Shown: positions 47,796 through 58,325, counted from the stretch's first letter. The stretch is DNA of 64,000 nt from Anodontia alba (GCA_964016985.1 OZ024821.1:12636620-12700619), one strand, 5' to 3'. Notes: generated by a model not told the origin, from the letters alone. Numbers and translations are program-made.

Positions 47796-48808
47796 TTAGG
47801 AGTTAAGGTATTTCTCAGTCGCAAGACCTAGTGTTTTTGCAACCTGTCGTCTAGGATCCAATGAAGGATGGAGGTAACGTTCACATGCATTACTATTCCA
47901 GTCCCCTTGAACTTTTATAAGGCTGATGGGAAGCCCACATTGCAAGGCGAAACTTGCCCCTCCACGTCTGAAACTGTGACCAGAATATTTGTCAGGAGGT
48001 ATACCTAATGCGGATAAACAGGCTTTGAGTTTTCGAATAAACAATGCCTGGGTGAGGACGGATAATAATCCCTCAGGACTTTTGTATCTGAACAGTGGTG
48101 CGGGGGTAGGACTCCCAGAACATTCATTGCAGAGTCCAAGAAGGGAGGTTGAAGGACAAAAAGGGGAATTACTAATTTTTGGCAAGGGCACATGTAAAGT
48201 TCGTTCACGATACTGAATTACTTTTGACCACCGAATGGCTAATACCACCCCTTGGGGAGTGAACTCTACATCATGGACACAAAGATGTTTGGATGGGTCA
48301 AATAATTCAGGGGACTGGATCAGTAAGTTAGATTTCCTAAAAAAGGAGAAAAACCCCACTAGACAGGCTGCCCAAAAGGCACGGTCAAATGAGCTGTGCA
48401 AGTTTAATGTTAAGAAAATACTGCGAAGTAACTCCAAGGTGATTGGAAGCTTCTGGGCGCATGCATCGCCTTTTACCCGCCGCACCCCTTTCAAGATGGA
48501 TGTTATATACCAATTGTTACTAAGTGGATTGGCATGGCCATTCTCCAAATGGAGTAAACGTACAATATTAAGGTACTGACGAATTGAGCTAAATGAAAGC
48601 TTTCTAGAGAGGTAAGCAATATATCGACCGAGGTCAGCTTGTGAAATCGGCACCGGGCTATCCCTATTTTGGTACAAAAGTCCAAGTAAGTTAACTGATG
48701 AACTGAATACGTTTTGGATGTTGAAGGGGCGAACGAGTTTGTCCTATAGAAATGAACGTCGACATCGAGGCTAGAAGACAACTGCTGGCCTGGGTTCTGA
48801 AACAGCAT
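47796..48808 (-). pseudogene. tyrosine recombinase of the Ngaro element (one frameshift)
   Basis: Integrates the circular DNA copy by site-specific recombination. ATG at 48808 begins MLFQNPGQQLSSSLDVDV; this frame reads to TYLDFCTKIG near 48672, where a one-base loss moves the rest to the frame of 47796-48677. That 293-codon frame carries the core fold: SFFRKSNL with catalytic Arg (residue 114 of this part), HSFRRGG with His234 and Arg237, GDW (Trp260) and CERYLHPS with nucleophile Tyr268, ending TEKYLNS. The N-terminal region is helical, with SASTS-like FAPSTSKTYSVHQ, as in other DIRS-type recombinases. The start is 29 bases after the RNase H stop. Apart from the frameshift it looks intact, so a sequencing error is possible. 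Confidence 0.88.
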
Positions 48809-48836
48809 CGAAGGTGTCTCGGGCTGGACTGGTTGG

Positions 48837-50442
48837 CTAACCTGATGACACTGGGAATCTGTTAATCAGAAAAGCGTATGTATTAGGAGACATGTGCCAA
48901 CTGAAGGGGGTTCTGTCAATGAAGGGTAACAACCTATGCAAATATCCTGGCAGGTGTAACCTAGATGCACTATCAGCTGCCACATTCCGAATACCTGGTA
49001 TAAACTGTGCAGTTAAGTGAAAATTGTGGGTGGCTGAAAGCCAGAACAGACTACGAAGGCATTTCATGATCTCACTATTGCGTGCTGTCCCTTTGTTAAT
49101 AGCTGACACAGTCACTGTGTTGTCTGACTGCACAATGATTTTCTTATTAGACCAGTACGGGCCCAACGGTGAGCTGCTATGGCTACTGCTATTACTTCTT
49201 TCTCATTTATGTGAAAGGTTCTTGCTTTGGGCCAGTCATGAGACAAGTTGAAATGAAACCAGTCCCCACCAAAAATCCCACCTGCTGCTTCATCGCAAGC
49301 ATCAGTGAAAACAGTTTCGATTGGGGTGTGTTCTAGCACTGTCGATCTACCGTTAAATGTTTCTAAAAATTTTGACCACCAGAGAAAGTCTTTGCAGACT
49401 TCCCCTGTCAATAATGTCCTATGCGAATTATGCCTGAGCATACTAATCTGGTTGAAAATGCGACGGAGAAACACTCGTCCGCCCCTTACAACACCGGCTG
49501 CCCAAGAAAGGCGTCCTGCAATGGACTGTAATTGCCGCCTGGTGGCTCGCTTACGGGATGTGAAACTCTGAAGTTCCTGTTTTAGAGATAACAACTTATC
49601 ATTGGGGAGTCTAAGACTCATTGTGAGGGAATCTAATTCAACACCAAGGAAAGTTATTCTTGTTGTGGGGTCAATTACTTTTCCCCAGTGAATAGCGAAT
49701 CCAAGCTTCCGGTGAAGCTGTATAAGTACCGAAAGAGCTTCAGCGCATGCTGCTTTAGAGTCTGAAATTACCAAAAAATCATCTAAATAAACTACAAGAA
49801 GGTCATAGCCTTTCCTGGCCATAATTCTTTTGACAGCTTGGGTGAGGCGATGGAAGATTCCTGGGCTTAATTTTGCACCAAAAGGTAACTTAGAGTCCCT
49901 TAAGTAAACAGTCTCTCCGTTTAGGACCCATTTTAAACCTGTGACTTCCTGACTAGCCTTACTAAGGTTTACAGACCTGTATGCTGAGCGCAGGTCTTCT
50001 TTTGCAAAATAACAACCTGGTGACATAAATTTTGCCGCGTCATCAACACGGGCAAATTTTTGGTGCCAGTTGACATTACAGTAGTCATTAATCGCTTTAC
50101 CTAAAGGACGGGAACAATCATGAATGAGGCGCACATCCCCATCAGGTTTGGGGATGACACCCATAGGACTTACTATTTTGGGGACCTCATCACAGATGAT
50201 ATAATTGCCACATTCGATTTCTTTAATTATTTGACTAGTGGCTGCCCCATACAGGGGGCTACCAGGTCTGGCTGAGGGGTGGTTGTCACAATTGACAGGG
50301 GCAAATTCAGCATTGTCATCGATTATGTCAAAACCATTCTCTATACCGGAAAGAATGAACTCTCGGTCTGGGTCATTTCCTAGTTCCTCACACCAAGCTG
50401 CCAAGGACAGGCCAGGCAAAGGCTTGACCTCAATATTTAGTT
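48837..50442 (-). pseudogene. reverse transcriptase-RNase H of the Ngaro element (one frameshift)
   Basis: Copies element RNA into DNA and removes the RNA strand. The frame opens without an ATG, one frame back from the Gag stop. Counting from 50419: VSPMGVIPKPDG (83-94), motif A KEDLRSAY with Asp142, motif B LPFGAKLSPGIF (178-189), motif C VVYLDDFLVIS with Asp213-Asp214, the thumb region with FLGVELDS, then RNase H VFTDACDEAAGGIF with Asp373 and INEKEVIAV with Glu408. At AHRW (near 49164) one G is missing from a G run, so this frame ends at 49112. The frame from 49166 continues with IIVQSDNTVTVSAINKGT (third RNase H Asp) and GIRNVAADSASR, to a stop at 48837. No methyltransferase or integrase follows. 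Confidence 0.9.
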
Positions 50443-51558
50443 TTTTTCAGACACATGAGTAGTTGCTGCATGGGGCAGATTACACCCAGGCAGTATGCAC
50501 TGATGCCTAAAACGACAAGCTGGGTATGTGCACCCTTTCTTCGAATTGAAATTGCGACATATCCCTGCCTCTCGCTTCTCTCCTTTCGGCTTCCCGGTTA
50601 TGGGCTGTTTCCTCCCCACGATAGCAGTGCCTGTATTCACTTTCTCTCGGGGAATCAGGTGAAGCTTATGAAGGTGCTGCACATCAGTCCCCCAGAGAAA
50701 GCCCATAGCAGCCTGAAGTTTACGACACTCCCTGTCATACTGAAATACAGAGGGCACACTATATCGTTGGATAAACTGATATATTTTGGTTGTGTGAGAA
50801 AGGTAATCTAATAGTGCTGTACCCTGAAGCTTCCCTTCTCCAAGAAGTTTGTACAGAATGGCCATATTGGCCACCGACCACTGAGACAAAGTTATATTTT
50901 CTAAATGGGGCTTTTTGGAGCCAGACTTAACCACAATATTCTGTTCCCCATTTCCCCCAATAATGACCTCTTCCTCCATGGTGCTTGGTACAAAGTCGCA
51001 AATATCATAGTAGGGGCTAACAGACTTACCTGTGGCAGATGCGATATGTATCTGCGGATCATTCCAAGCAGGCTGAGTCACTGGTATTGCACCGAGAGAT
51101 AATCCACCAATCGCTGCGGGTAGGTCTGTACGTTGACTGGTTCCCATGGATTGGGACAGCTGTTGTTGATGGCTGACCATGGTATTCAGCAGAGTTTGAT
51201 CATATAATGACCCCTGGGTTGGCTGGGAGTTCCCCGTGAATAAAGCTGACGGGGCTTGACCTGATGATTGAACTTGGGCAACAGTATCCTGTTCCGTGGA
51301 TGGGGAGGCGTCCTTCGAAAGTGCTTGTGAAATGTGAAGAAGCAGACGGCGCTGCCCCTTGGGGATTTTTGGTGACTGTAAGTCTGAAATGTCCATAAGT
51401 TTAAACGCCGCCATACTAGTGTACCCCCTGAGAATGACTTCATCTATCACATCTTTGTTGATGTGATTTTCAAGACAATATTTAATAACTTTGTCCGTTT
51501 CGGACATGTCCGACACTGTAGCTAGCGTAACTGGGATAGGATCTATGCCTTCTGCCAT
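50437..51558 (-). CDS. Gag-like protein of the Ngaro element
   Basis: 373 aa, ATG at 51558. Presumed RNA-binding structural protein of the retrotransposon particle. Residues ~28-85 (VIKYCLENHINKDVIDEVIL through IPKGQRRLLLHISQAL) look like a SAM-like helical domain, a feature I associate with DIRS/Ngaro Gag proteins. A Gln/Ser/Thr-rich linker follows. Near the C-terminus CRNFNSKKGCTYPACRFRH (C-x8-C-x4-C-x3-H) then CILPGCNLPH form CCCH-like zinc knuckles. The stop TAA at 50437-50439 is directly preceded by GAA AAA AAC, a slippery site for entry into the RT frame. No damage seen. Confidence 0.85.
   Translation of the reverse strand: MAEGIDPIPVTLATVSDMSETDKVIKYCLENHINKDVIDEVILRGYTSMAAFKLMDISDLQSPKIPKGQRRLLLHISQALSKDASPSTEQDTVAQVQSSGQAPSALFTGNSQPTQGSLYDQTLLNTMVSHQQQLSQSMGTSQRTDLPAAIGGLSLGAIPVTQPAWNDPQIHIASATGKSVSPYYDICDFVPSTMEEEVIIGGNGEQNIVVKSGSKKPHLENITLSQWSVANMAILYKLLGEGKLQGTALLDYLSHTTKIYQFIQRYSVPSVFQYDRECRKLQAAMGFLWGTDVQHLHKLHLIPREKVNTGTAIVGRKQPITGKPKGEKREAGICRNFNSKKGCTYPACRFRHQCILPGCNLPHAATTHVSEKN
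50440..50446 (-). promoter_or_regulatory. putative -1 ribosomal frameshift heptamer A AAA AAC
   Basis: Minus strand, in the correct phase (GA-A AAA AAC with zero frame GAA AAA AAC TAA). A -1 shift reads CTA AAT ATT GAG and continues open into RT. The RT frame has no ATG before its conserved region. A downstream pseudoknot or stem was not verified. Confidence 0.65.
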
Positions 51559-51618
51559 TGTTAAAATTTATTGTGGAATGTTTTGCGTATTCCTAGTATT
51601 ATTGTACGTTTAACTTTT

Positions 51619-51837
51619 CTAAGCGTTGGAACAAAAGTAACAATATTTCTCAACACAGTAAGCCGAGCAGTCTAGTGTCCGGATCATTCTTGCTTCCATA
51701 ACTGAAGTAGCTTCTTCCAAGATGTTTAACAGTTTTTTCTCCTCCTGGATTGGCATAACGTAAGAGCCCGGTATCCCGAAAATTCTCTTAACGATTTGGG
51801 ACAGTCTGTCGTTAGGGCTCTCCGCCATAATAGACAT
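51619..51837 (-). CDS. small upstream ORF of the Ngaro element
   Basis: 72 codons from ATG at 51837 (MSIMAESPNDRLSQIVKRIF), a second in-frame ATG three codons on, ending CYFCSNA 60 bases before Gag. Amphipathic helix-like with three Cys at the end; no recognised family. It lies between A1 and Gag, so it may be a real leader protein, a regulatory uORF, or chance. Confidence 0.35.
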   Translation of the reverse strand: MSIMAESPNDRLSQIVKRIFGIPGSYVMPIQEEKKLLNILEEATSVMEARMIRTLDCSAYCVEKYCYFCSNA

Positions 51838-51985
51838 ACACGCAGTCTAATTTTCGGAACAAACACTCACGTGATTCAGAATTGTTCCTGTTTAATCCGA
51901 ATACCACATATATACACTGGCTGTAATCACTGTCACTAAATTACGTTCTCCATCGTAAGTCACATTATTTTTGCGTGTAATATTT

Positions 51986-52588
51986 TAAAGAACTATCGCT
52001 AGGATGTGCTCGGCTCGCAAGATTTTCGAAGAATGATGCCAAATTCAAAACACAAACAATCGTGCGCCGATTTAAATCATTGGCTGAGAAATTTGAAATC
52101 TGAGAATCCGATTGGTCATAAGTTGCCATGGAATCAAACAGGAAGAAAAACAACTCACACAGAGTGCGCGGAATCGAAAACCCGTCATGTTAAATGTAAC
52201 AAGCTTTCTTATTGGTTCCAGAGTGAGATTCTCGCTATCACGAGAATAAAAGGAATTAATGTTGAATTATCAAGAATGCTATTGGCTGAAGTGCCTGCTA
52301 CACGTGTGAACGAGAGTTACCTGTAAACAAAACGGCATTCTCGCAAAACGAGACAAACTTATCAGATTATCAAGAAAGGAAATATATAAACCATGTTAAA
52401 CACTTGAATAATATTTAAACTGATAAAATATTGAAAACAAATGGAAAGCTGTATTTACCAGATCACATGAACCGTCTAAAGCCCACTTCCGGTACTGAGG
52501 TGGAAGTGGGTGGGGTTACTGTAAACAAACTACGGTAAGCTGCTGTTCCAAAGCCAATTTAAAACCAGATTAATATTTAATCTTTATA
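51986..52588 (-). repeat. split direct repeat A1 (5' end of Ngaro element)
   Basis: 603-bp copy of A2 marking the element's 5' end. The promoter should lie here, but no motif was identified. The outer flank GTTATTAATTTG continues host repeat sequence. Confidence 0.9.
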
Positions 52589-52824
52589 GTTATTAATTTG
52601 TATACCGTAAGAGAATAACATAACAATATTCATTTGTACCCTGGTAAATGTGGGGTAACGTCCTGACACTGCAGGGTTTTACTCTTTTAAGGGAGCTAAC
52701 TGCAACTGACTATTAAAAGGGAGTTAACTGCAATTGCTTTACGAATCTGGCCCATGCGAAACGGGATGGAGAACAGCATTTTTTTACAAATCGCGCCAAT
52801 TAAGCTTATAAAATAAGCGTTTAA
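52589..52824. repeat. continuation of the left inverted arm (block E), displaced by the Ngaro insertion
   Basis: GAGAATAACATAACA, GTAACGTCCT..ACTGCAGG, TTTAAGGGAGCTAACTGCAA and CGCGCCAA are found inverted at 54365-54560. It joins 45943 to form one arm once the Ngaro element is removed. Confidence 0.8.
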
Positions 52825-53049
52825 CCAGTACACTGAACCCTCTTCCTCCAGAAACTTGTAACTGCCAATCTTGAAGCAGTGGAAGAAGCGAATGACCGTA
52901 GCAAATACATGTGTTTCATGTTAAGTGGGGATCGAATCGCGTTCGATTCCTGCCAGTGCGATATCATTTTTCCAATGAAGTCAGTGCAAACAATTACAGT
53001 TCGAAAGGAGACATGTCATATTTATATGAGGGTAAAATGAAAGAGCTTT

Positions 53050-53098
<49 letters not shown>

Positions 53099-53650
53099 AA
53101 AACTTGTAAGATTCTGGCTGGTCCATTTCAGGTACATCCGGCTATGAGATTTGGTTTTTCCTAGAAAAATGGCTAAACTGTTTTTGCAAACAGTGAAACC
53201 TGACCGGACGCCGCATTCTATCATCTCAATATGACTTTTTTTTTTTTTTTTTTTGCTGTTGTTGTTGTTGAAAGAGGCATAAATAAGACACCAAGTCAGG
53301 ATGATTTAAATGGACAGTCATATCCCTGGTCCAATCATCAACCGTCCAGGCCTCGATCCGAGCAGTGTAGATACATTCCAGAGTATCCGTTTCTCTTGTC
53401 AAATACTATACTTTAACCCTTGAAGCGCTTAGCATATTCAGCAGACGGCATTTACATTTTTTTTCTTATTTTCCTGTGTAAATTAAGCGTGACATTACAT
53501 GTGAATCATCTGCTGGGGCAGACGATTCAAAAGAAATGTTCATCCTAATTTTCACCGTAAAATACTAAAACAGTTAGATCGACATCTCCTCTAGAACTTT
53601 CAGCAGTGCTTCGGGGGTTCAAACTATTTTCTTGGCAGCAGCAGCACCTG
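52825..53650. repeat. block A, inverted right copy (central loop)
   Basis: Inverted copy of 42440-43300. Begins with a minus-strand SINE body (GTTTAACCAGTACACTG..AACTGCC) and tRNA-like head (about 52925-52960). (GA)n at 53055-53092; hairpin ATCATCTGCTGGGGCAGACGAT near 53500-53530. Confidence 0.8.
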
Positions 53651-54039
53651 CAAAGTATTTTTTTTTTTTTTTTGCGGGGAGAGCGCTATATATAAAATTT
53701 CGCGATGTATTCCGGGTAATATTTACACAGATTGATGCAATGATTCTCATATTTATAAAGACGTGCTGCTGGAACACATTATTTATATTAATATATTTAT
53801 ATTATATTTAAAAGAATATTCATAAAAGCTACATGGATGTAAGGATGACGTTACTCATCCTGACTGCATTGGTTGTTTAATGTGCGTAACTTTCAAACAT
53901 GCGTAAATGATTAACGTTCGGTGTGTCGTATTTGAGACTTACTACTGGCCATATATATATATTTTTTTTATATACATAATACATAACTAAATCAATCGCA
54001 AGAAATTATTCAATTGATAAATATTTTATACAAAAAGTC
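53651..54039. other. unique part of the central loop
   Basis: AT-rich, no gene, not seen in the left half. Confidence 0.5.
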
Positions 54040-54345
54040 GTACGTTTCGTTTGAAGTGTAGGTAATTCAGGTTTTTCATGGGTATTCCGGTCGTATTCCG
54101 GCACTGATTTAGCGGACTATCAACGTCTTCAAATAAAAAATAAAAAAAACACTTCAAAGACAATTTGCAAATTATTTGAGGTTTAAAGTATTATCCCTTT
54201 TCCATTAGGCTGACATAATATTACTTAAATGATTAATTAAAGCCAATATTGGCATCTTTAATAGGCGTCTTTCATAGGTATACCTATATTTTTCACGGGT
54301 ATTCCGGTATTTCGGTAGTATTTCGGTGATTCGTGTGACCGTGTT
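54040..54345. repeat. block B, inverted right copy
   Basis: Inverted copy of 43301-43640: ATTCCGGTATTTCGGTAGTA and GGTATACCTATATTTTTC. Confidence 0.8.
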
Positions 54346-54364
54346 TAATCTTATTGTATAAGCA

Positions 54365-56373
54365 TGTCCGCACTTTTGGCGCGATTCATAAAAAATGCTT
54401 TTCCAACGTAAAGCAATTGCAGTTAACTCCCCTCTGATAGTCAATTGCAGTTAGCTCCCTTAAAAGAGTAAACACCTACAGTGTAAGGACGTTACCCCGC
54501 ATTCATCTGGTTACAAATGAATATTATGTTATGTTATTCTCTTAAAGTATGTACAGTAATAACACATTTATTGGCTTACAGTGCAATCTTCAAAACTTTC
54601 GTTTCCATGTAAAGTGTTCTGTTTTTGTGTTTTCAACATTCGATATGCAAAACTAAGACCGTAATTAAATTAACGAGTAAAAGAGACACGTGTATAAACC
54701 TAGCATCTGCGGAAAAGCGTCTTCAAAATGATCAGCCATATGTCCTCGCGGACATTCTAGGCAGTCTTCCTGGGTAGCGAGCTGGGTAGAAACCAATACT
54801 AAGTTACGAGGATAAAGTGCCTTGCGCAAAGACACAAAACTTGGTGCTCGCGGGTATCGAACTTACCATTATCTGGGCTATAAATTCAGCAGACGACAAA
54901 TTTGTTATTTTTTTTTCATTACCAAGAAAACAGGATTTGACATTTCATGCAATCAGACAATTTGCATGAAACGCAAGTCCTGTTTTCTTGGAAGAATGAG
55001 AAAAATATTTCAAAATGTCGCCTGTTGAAAATTTTACCAAAGTGCTAAGCGTTATGGTTTGCACAAACAAATCACGCATGAGTCTGTGCATGGCAAAACC
55101 TACGATAAAACTTGTATGAAGAGACGGATCAGCCTGCACACTCTGATCCTGCACATCAGTAGTCTGACCAGAGCCTTCGCTAATCGTATGTGCCTCCTAC
55201 AGTCTCTGGGTTTAACAAAACATCTTGTGCGACGAGCGAAGACTCGGGTCAGTCTGCTCAACTGCAAATTCTGACAAAGAATTCACTGATCGTATGTAAC
55301 TTCGATAGTCGGGCTGTCCAAAGCGGGATAAACTGTGCGACTGCAACTGCACATTCTGACCAGACCCTTCGCTGATCGTACAGTATGCACCTTCTTTGGA
55401 CTCCGGGCTTTCCAAGAAGCTTGCTTCATATAGTGGGTCGATGCACAGACTGGCCCGAGTCTTTGCTGGTCGCACGTACATTGTAGTAGTGTACGTTTTG
55501 TCCTGTTCAGTGAACGTACATTGTAGACCTTACTTCAGACATGAGAACTTTGTACCGACGTAATTTTGGTTTGAACTGGAGTTAAACGGCCAAGTCAACA
55601 CTATTTCGATCTTGTTGAGCCTGCACACTTTTCCGGGATGGGCTTATTCATAAGCTATTAATCATTTCAGCAGGAACTGATAACTGCCCTTCTTTTCTTT
55701 CATATACTTTGACGATAGAGCCTGCTTTTGGAGTTACGACCCTTTGATCACCGAAAATATTTTAGTGGTTTCTGTAGTATATTTCGGTCGGCTCTGTAAC
55801 TTGAAAACTATTTGAGATGTATTCTTGAAATTTTATTATAAATTATTTATTAACAGAGCTACTTGCTTGATTAAGTGCAGAGGCGGGGAATGGTGATTGT
55901 GTCTGCAGTCCTTTTATTAGATATTTAACAGTATGAAATATTGGGAAATGACGCCTTGGTTGTGTAGTGGTAAAGCTGCTCGTTTTGTCACCCAGGGGTC
56001 ATGAGTTTGATCCCAAGCTTCTCAAGCCTTTCATATGGGGCTTTGCACCAAGGTCCACATCTCCGTAGGACCTAGCTGTTAGTAATAAAAATCACTCACT
56101 CATTTGAATTGTCATTAGCCTCTATTGCTCCTTCTGTGCATAGTGTTTTTTTTTTTTTGTGTGTGTGTGTGTGTGACAGACACCATTTACACATGGGCTT
56201 CTTATTGATTCAATGCGTCTTTGATAGCAGAAGCGCCCCTTTAAGTAAATTTATATTGACACGTGCGGTCGCTGCATGTAAGCCACAGAATACGGTACTT
56301 TTTCATATGGAGCTTTGTTGAGGCCCATGTTACGTGCTCGAACAGTGAATGGGGCTACCAGGGTTTTCTTTAG
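54365..56373. repeat. right arm of the large inverted repeat
   Basis: Inverted counterpart of 52589-52824 (54365-54560) and then of 45943 down to 44045 (54590-56373). Contains a plus-strand tRNA-like SINE head with TTGTGTAGTGGTAAAGCTGC and ATGAGTTTGATCCC (about 55955-56015), foldback pieces of the GTCGTCTGCTG family (54885-55050) and (TG)n at 56157-56176. Short ORFs are shadows of the repeat. Confidence 0.75.
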
Positions 56374-56614
56374 ACCAGCCACGAGCAAGGTGCTTTTCAC
56401 TGGGCAAAAGGCATCTTTAGACATTCTACCACATGCATACAAATACATGTATACATGTATGACCAAATTTTCTTCGCAAAACAAATCCCGTTTTCAAGTA
56501 CGCGTATATTTTGTACCCTTGTTCTCATACATTGTATCATATTTGAATAAGAACAACGATTTGTATTATGCAACATATTCAAGGAAATTATAAAAGGACC
56601 AAAACATTTTTAGC
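56374..56614. other. spacer, no gene
   Basis: Nothing recognised beyond ATACATGTATACATGTAT at about 56441-56459. Confidence 0.4.
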
Positions 56615-58325
56615 TCGCCTGTACGAAGTACAAGGAGAGCTATTGTAGTCACCCCGGTCGTCCACGTTTGCGTTCCCGTTCCCGTCACACTGCGTTAAGT
56701 TTTTCAAATGCTTATATCTCAACAGTCACTCCTCACAGAGGCATCAAATTTGGAACTTAGGTACCTTGGAGGGTCTTCTGAGATTCCAAGAGAATAAACC
56801 CCTGGGTTCATGCCCCTGGGTGGGGCTAGGGGTCAGAATCTAGGACACCTTTGTAATACTGTGTTAAAGTTTTTCAAATTCTTATATCTTGACTTTCACT
56901 CCTCATAGAGCATTCATATTTAGAATTTGCGTACCTGGACGAGTCTTCTGAGATTCCAAAAGAACATACCCCTGGGTTCATACCTCAGGGTGGGCCTTGG
57001 GGTGGGGCTAGGGGTCAAAATCTAGGACACATTTGTAAAATCTTATATGCCTACAGGTTATAGACACAACTGGTTATACATCAGCTAACTATGTGACATC
57101 GGTTTAAGTGTAAGAGAGTGAAGGTCATGGTGACCTACATTTTATGGTCCAGGTCACCTAGATTTCACGGTCCAGTGATTTTGCCTTATATCTTGAATAC
57201 TATTTGTTGGATAAATGTCACACCTGGGATATTACTTCCATGTGACCCAATGAATGACCACTTACTATATCTAGGTCATTGTGACCTATATTTCATGGTT
57301 CAGTGATTTTGTCTTATATCTTGAATACTATTTGTTGGTTAAATGTCACACCTGGGATATTACTTCCATGTGACCCAATGAATGACCACTTACTATATCT
57401 AGGTCATTGTGACCTATATTTCATGGTTCAGTGATTTTGCCTTATATCTTGAATACTATTTGTTGGTTAAATGTCACACCTGGGATATTACTTCCATGTG
57501 ACCCAATGAATGACCACTTACTATATCTAGGTCATTGTGACCTATATTTCATGGTTCAGTGATTTTGCCTTATATCTTGAATACTATTTGTTGGATAAAT
57601 GTCACACCTGGGATATTACTTCCATGTGACCCAATGAATGACCACTTACTATATCTAGGTCATTGTGACCTATATTTCATGGTTCAGTGATTTTGCCTTA
57701 TATCTTGAATACTATTTGTTGGATAAATGTCACACCTGGGATATTAGTTCCATGTGACCCAATGAATGACCACTTACTATATCTAGGTCATTATGACCTA
57801 TATTTCATGCTTCAGTGATTTTGCCTTATATCTTGAATACTATTTGTTGGATAAATGTCACACCTGGGATATTAGTTCCTTGTGACCCGATTATTGACAT
57901 CAAAATATATCTCTGTTGGTGTGACCTATATTTCATGGTTCAGTGATTTTGCCTTATATCTTGAATACTATTTGTTGGATAAATGTCACACCTGGGATAT
58001 TAGTTCCATGTGACCCAATGAATGACCACTTACTATATCTAGGTCATTATGACCTATATTTCATGCTTCAGTGATTTTGCCTTTTATTTTTATTACTATT
58101 TCATGGAGAATTGTCATACCTGGATTATTATATCTATGTGACAAAATGATTTACATACAAATACATCTAGGTCAGTGTGACCTATATCATATGGTTGAAT
58201 GATTTCGCCATATAACTTGAAAATTATTTCATAGATTATTTCATTTTGATTTTCTTAATGATAAAAATGTTACAATATAAAATGTACCCAGCAGGCGAGC
58301 TATGCTGTCCTATGACAGCTCTTGT
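56615..58325. repeat. element framed by AGCTCGCCTG / CAGGCGAGCTATG carrying a 128-bp satellite
   Basis: Left end AGCTCGCCTGTACGAAGTAC..GAGCTATTG and right end CAGGCGAGCTATGCTG..GACAGCTC are inverted. A 165-170-bp direct duplication at 56690-57050 (CTTATATCT...CCCCTGGGTTCATACC) precedes a satellite at about 57145-58290. The marker AGGTCATTGTGACC recurs at 57273, 57401, 57529, 57657, 57785, 57913 (diverged), 58041 and 58169: exactly 128 bp each time. Confidence 0.88.

Larger units (their letters stand above)
45944..52588 (-). mobile_element. Ngaro-type tyrosine-recombinase retrotransposon, 6,645 bp
   Basis: Order on the minus strand: A1 (52588-51986), small ORF, Gag-like, RT/RNase H, tyrosine recombinase, B1 (47615-47354), A2 (47353-46751), 545-bp spacer, B2 (46205-45944). 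A1 and A2 are both 603 bp with one difference seen by eye; B1 and B2 are both 262 bp and look identical. B1 abuts A2 exactly. Split direct repeats, a tyrosine recombinase instead of an integrase, and no methyltransferase between RNase H and recombinase place it with Ngaro-type elements in the DIRS order. Such elements integrate a circular DNA by recombination and normally make no target duplication; none is seen. The flanks join into sequence matched (inverted) near 54.57 kb. Confidence 0.92.

Noticed and set aside
48989..49571. Plus-strand ORFs across the Ngaro element (e.g. 49305-49571, 50455-50811)
   Set aside because: They are antisense shadows of the RT and Gag frames.
57145..58290. CRISPR-like regular spacing
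   Set aside because: The whole 128-bp unit repeats, spacers included. It is a satellite in animal DNA.
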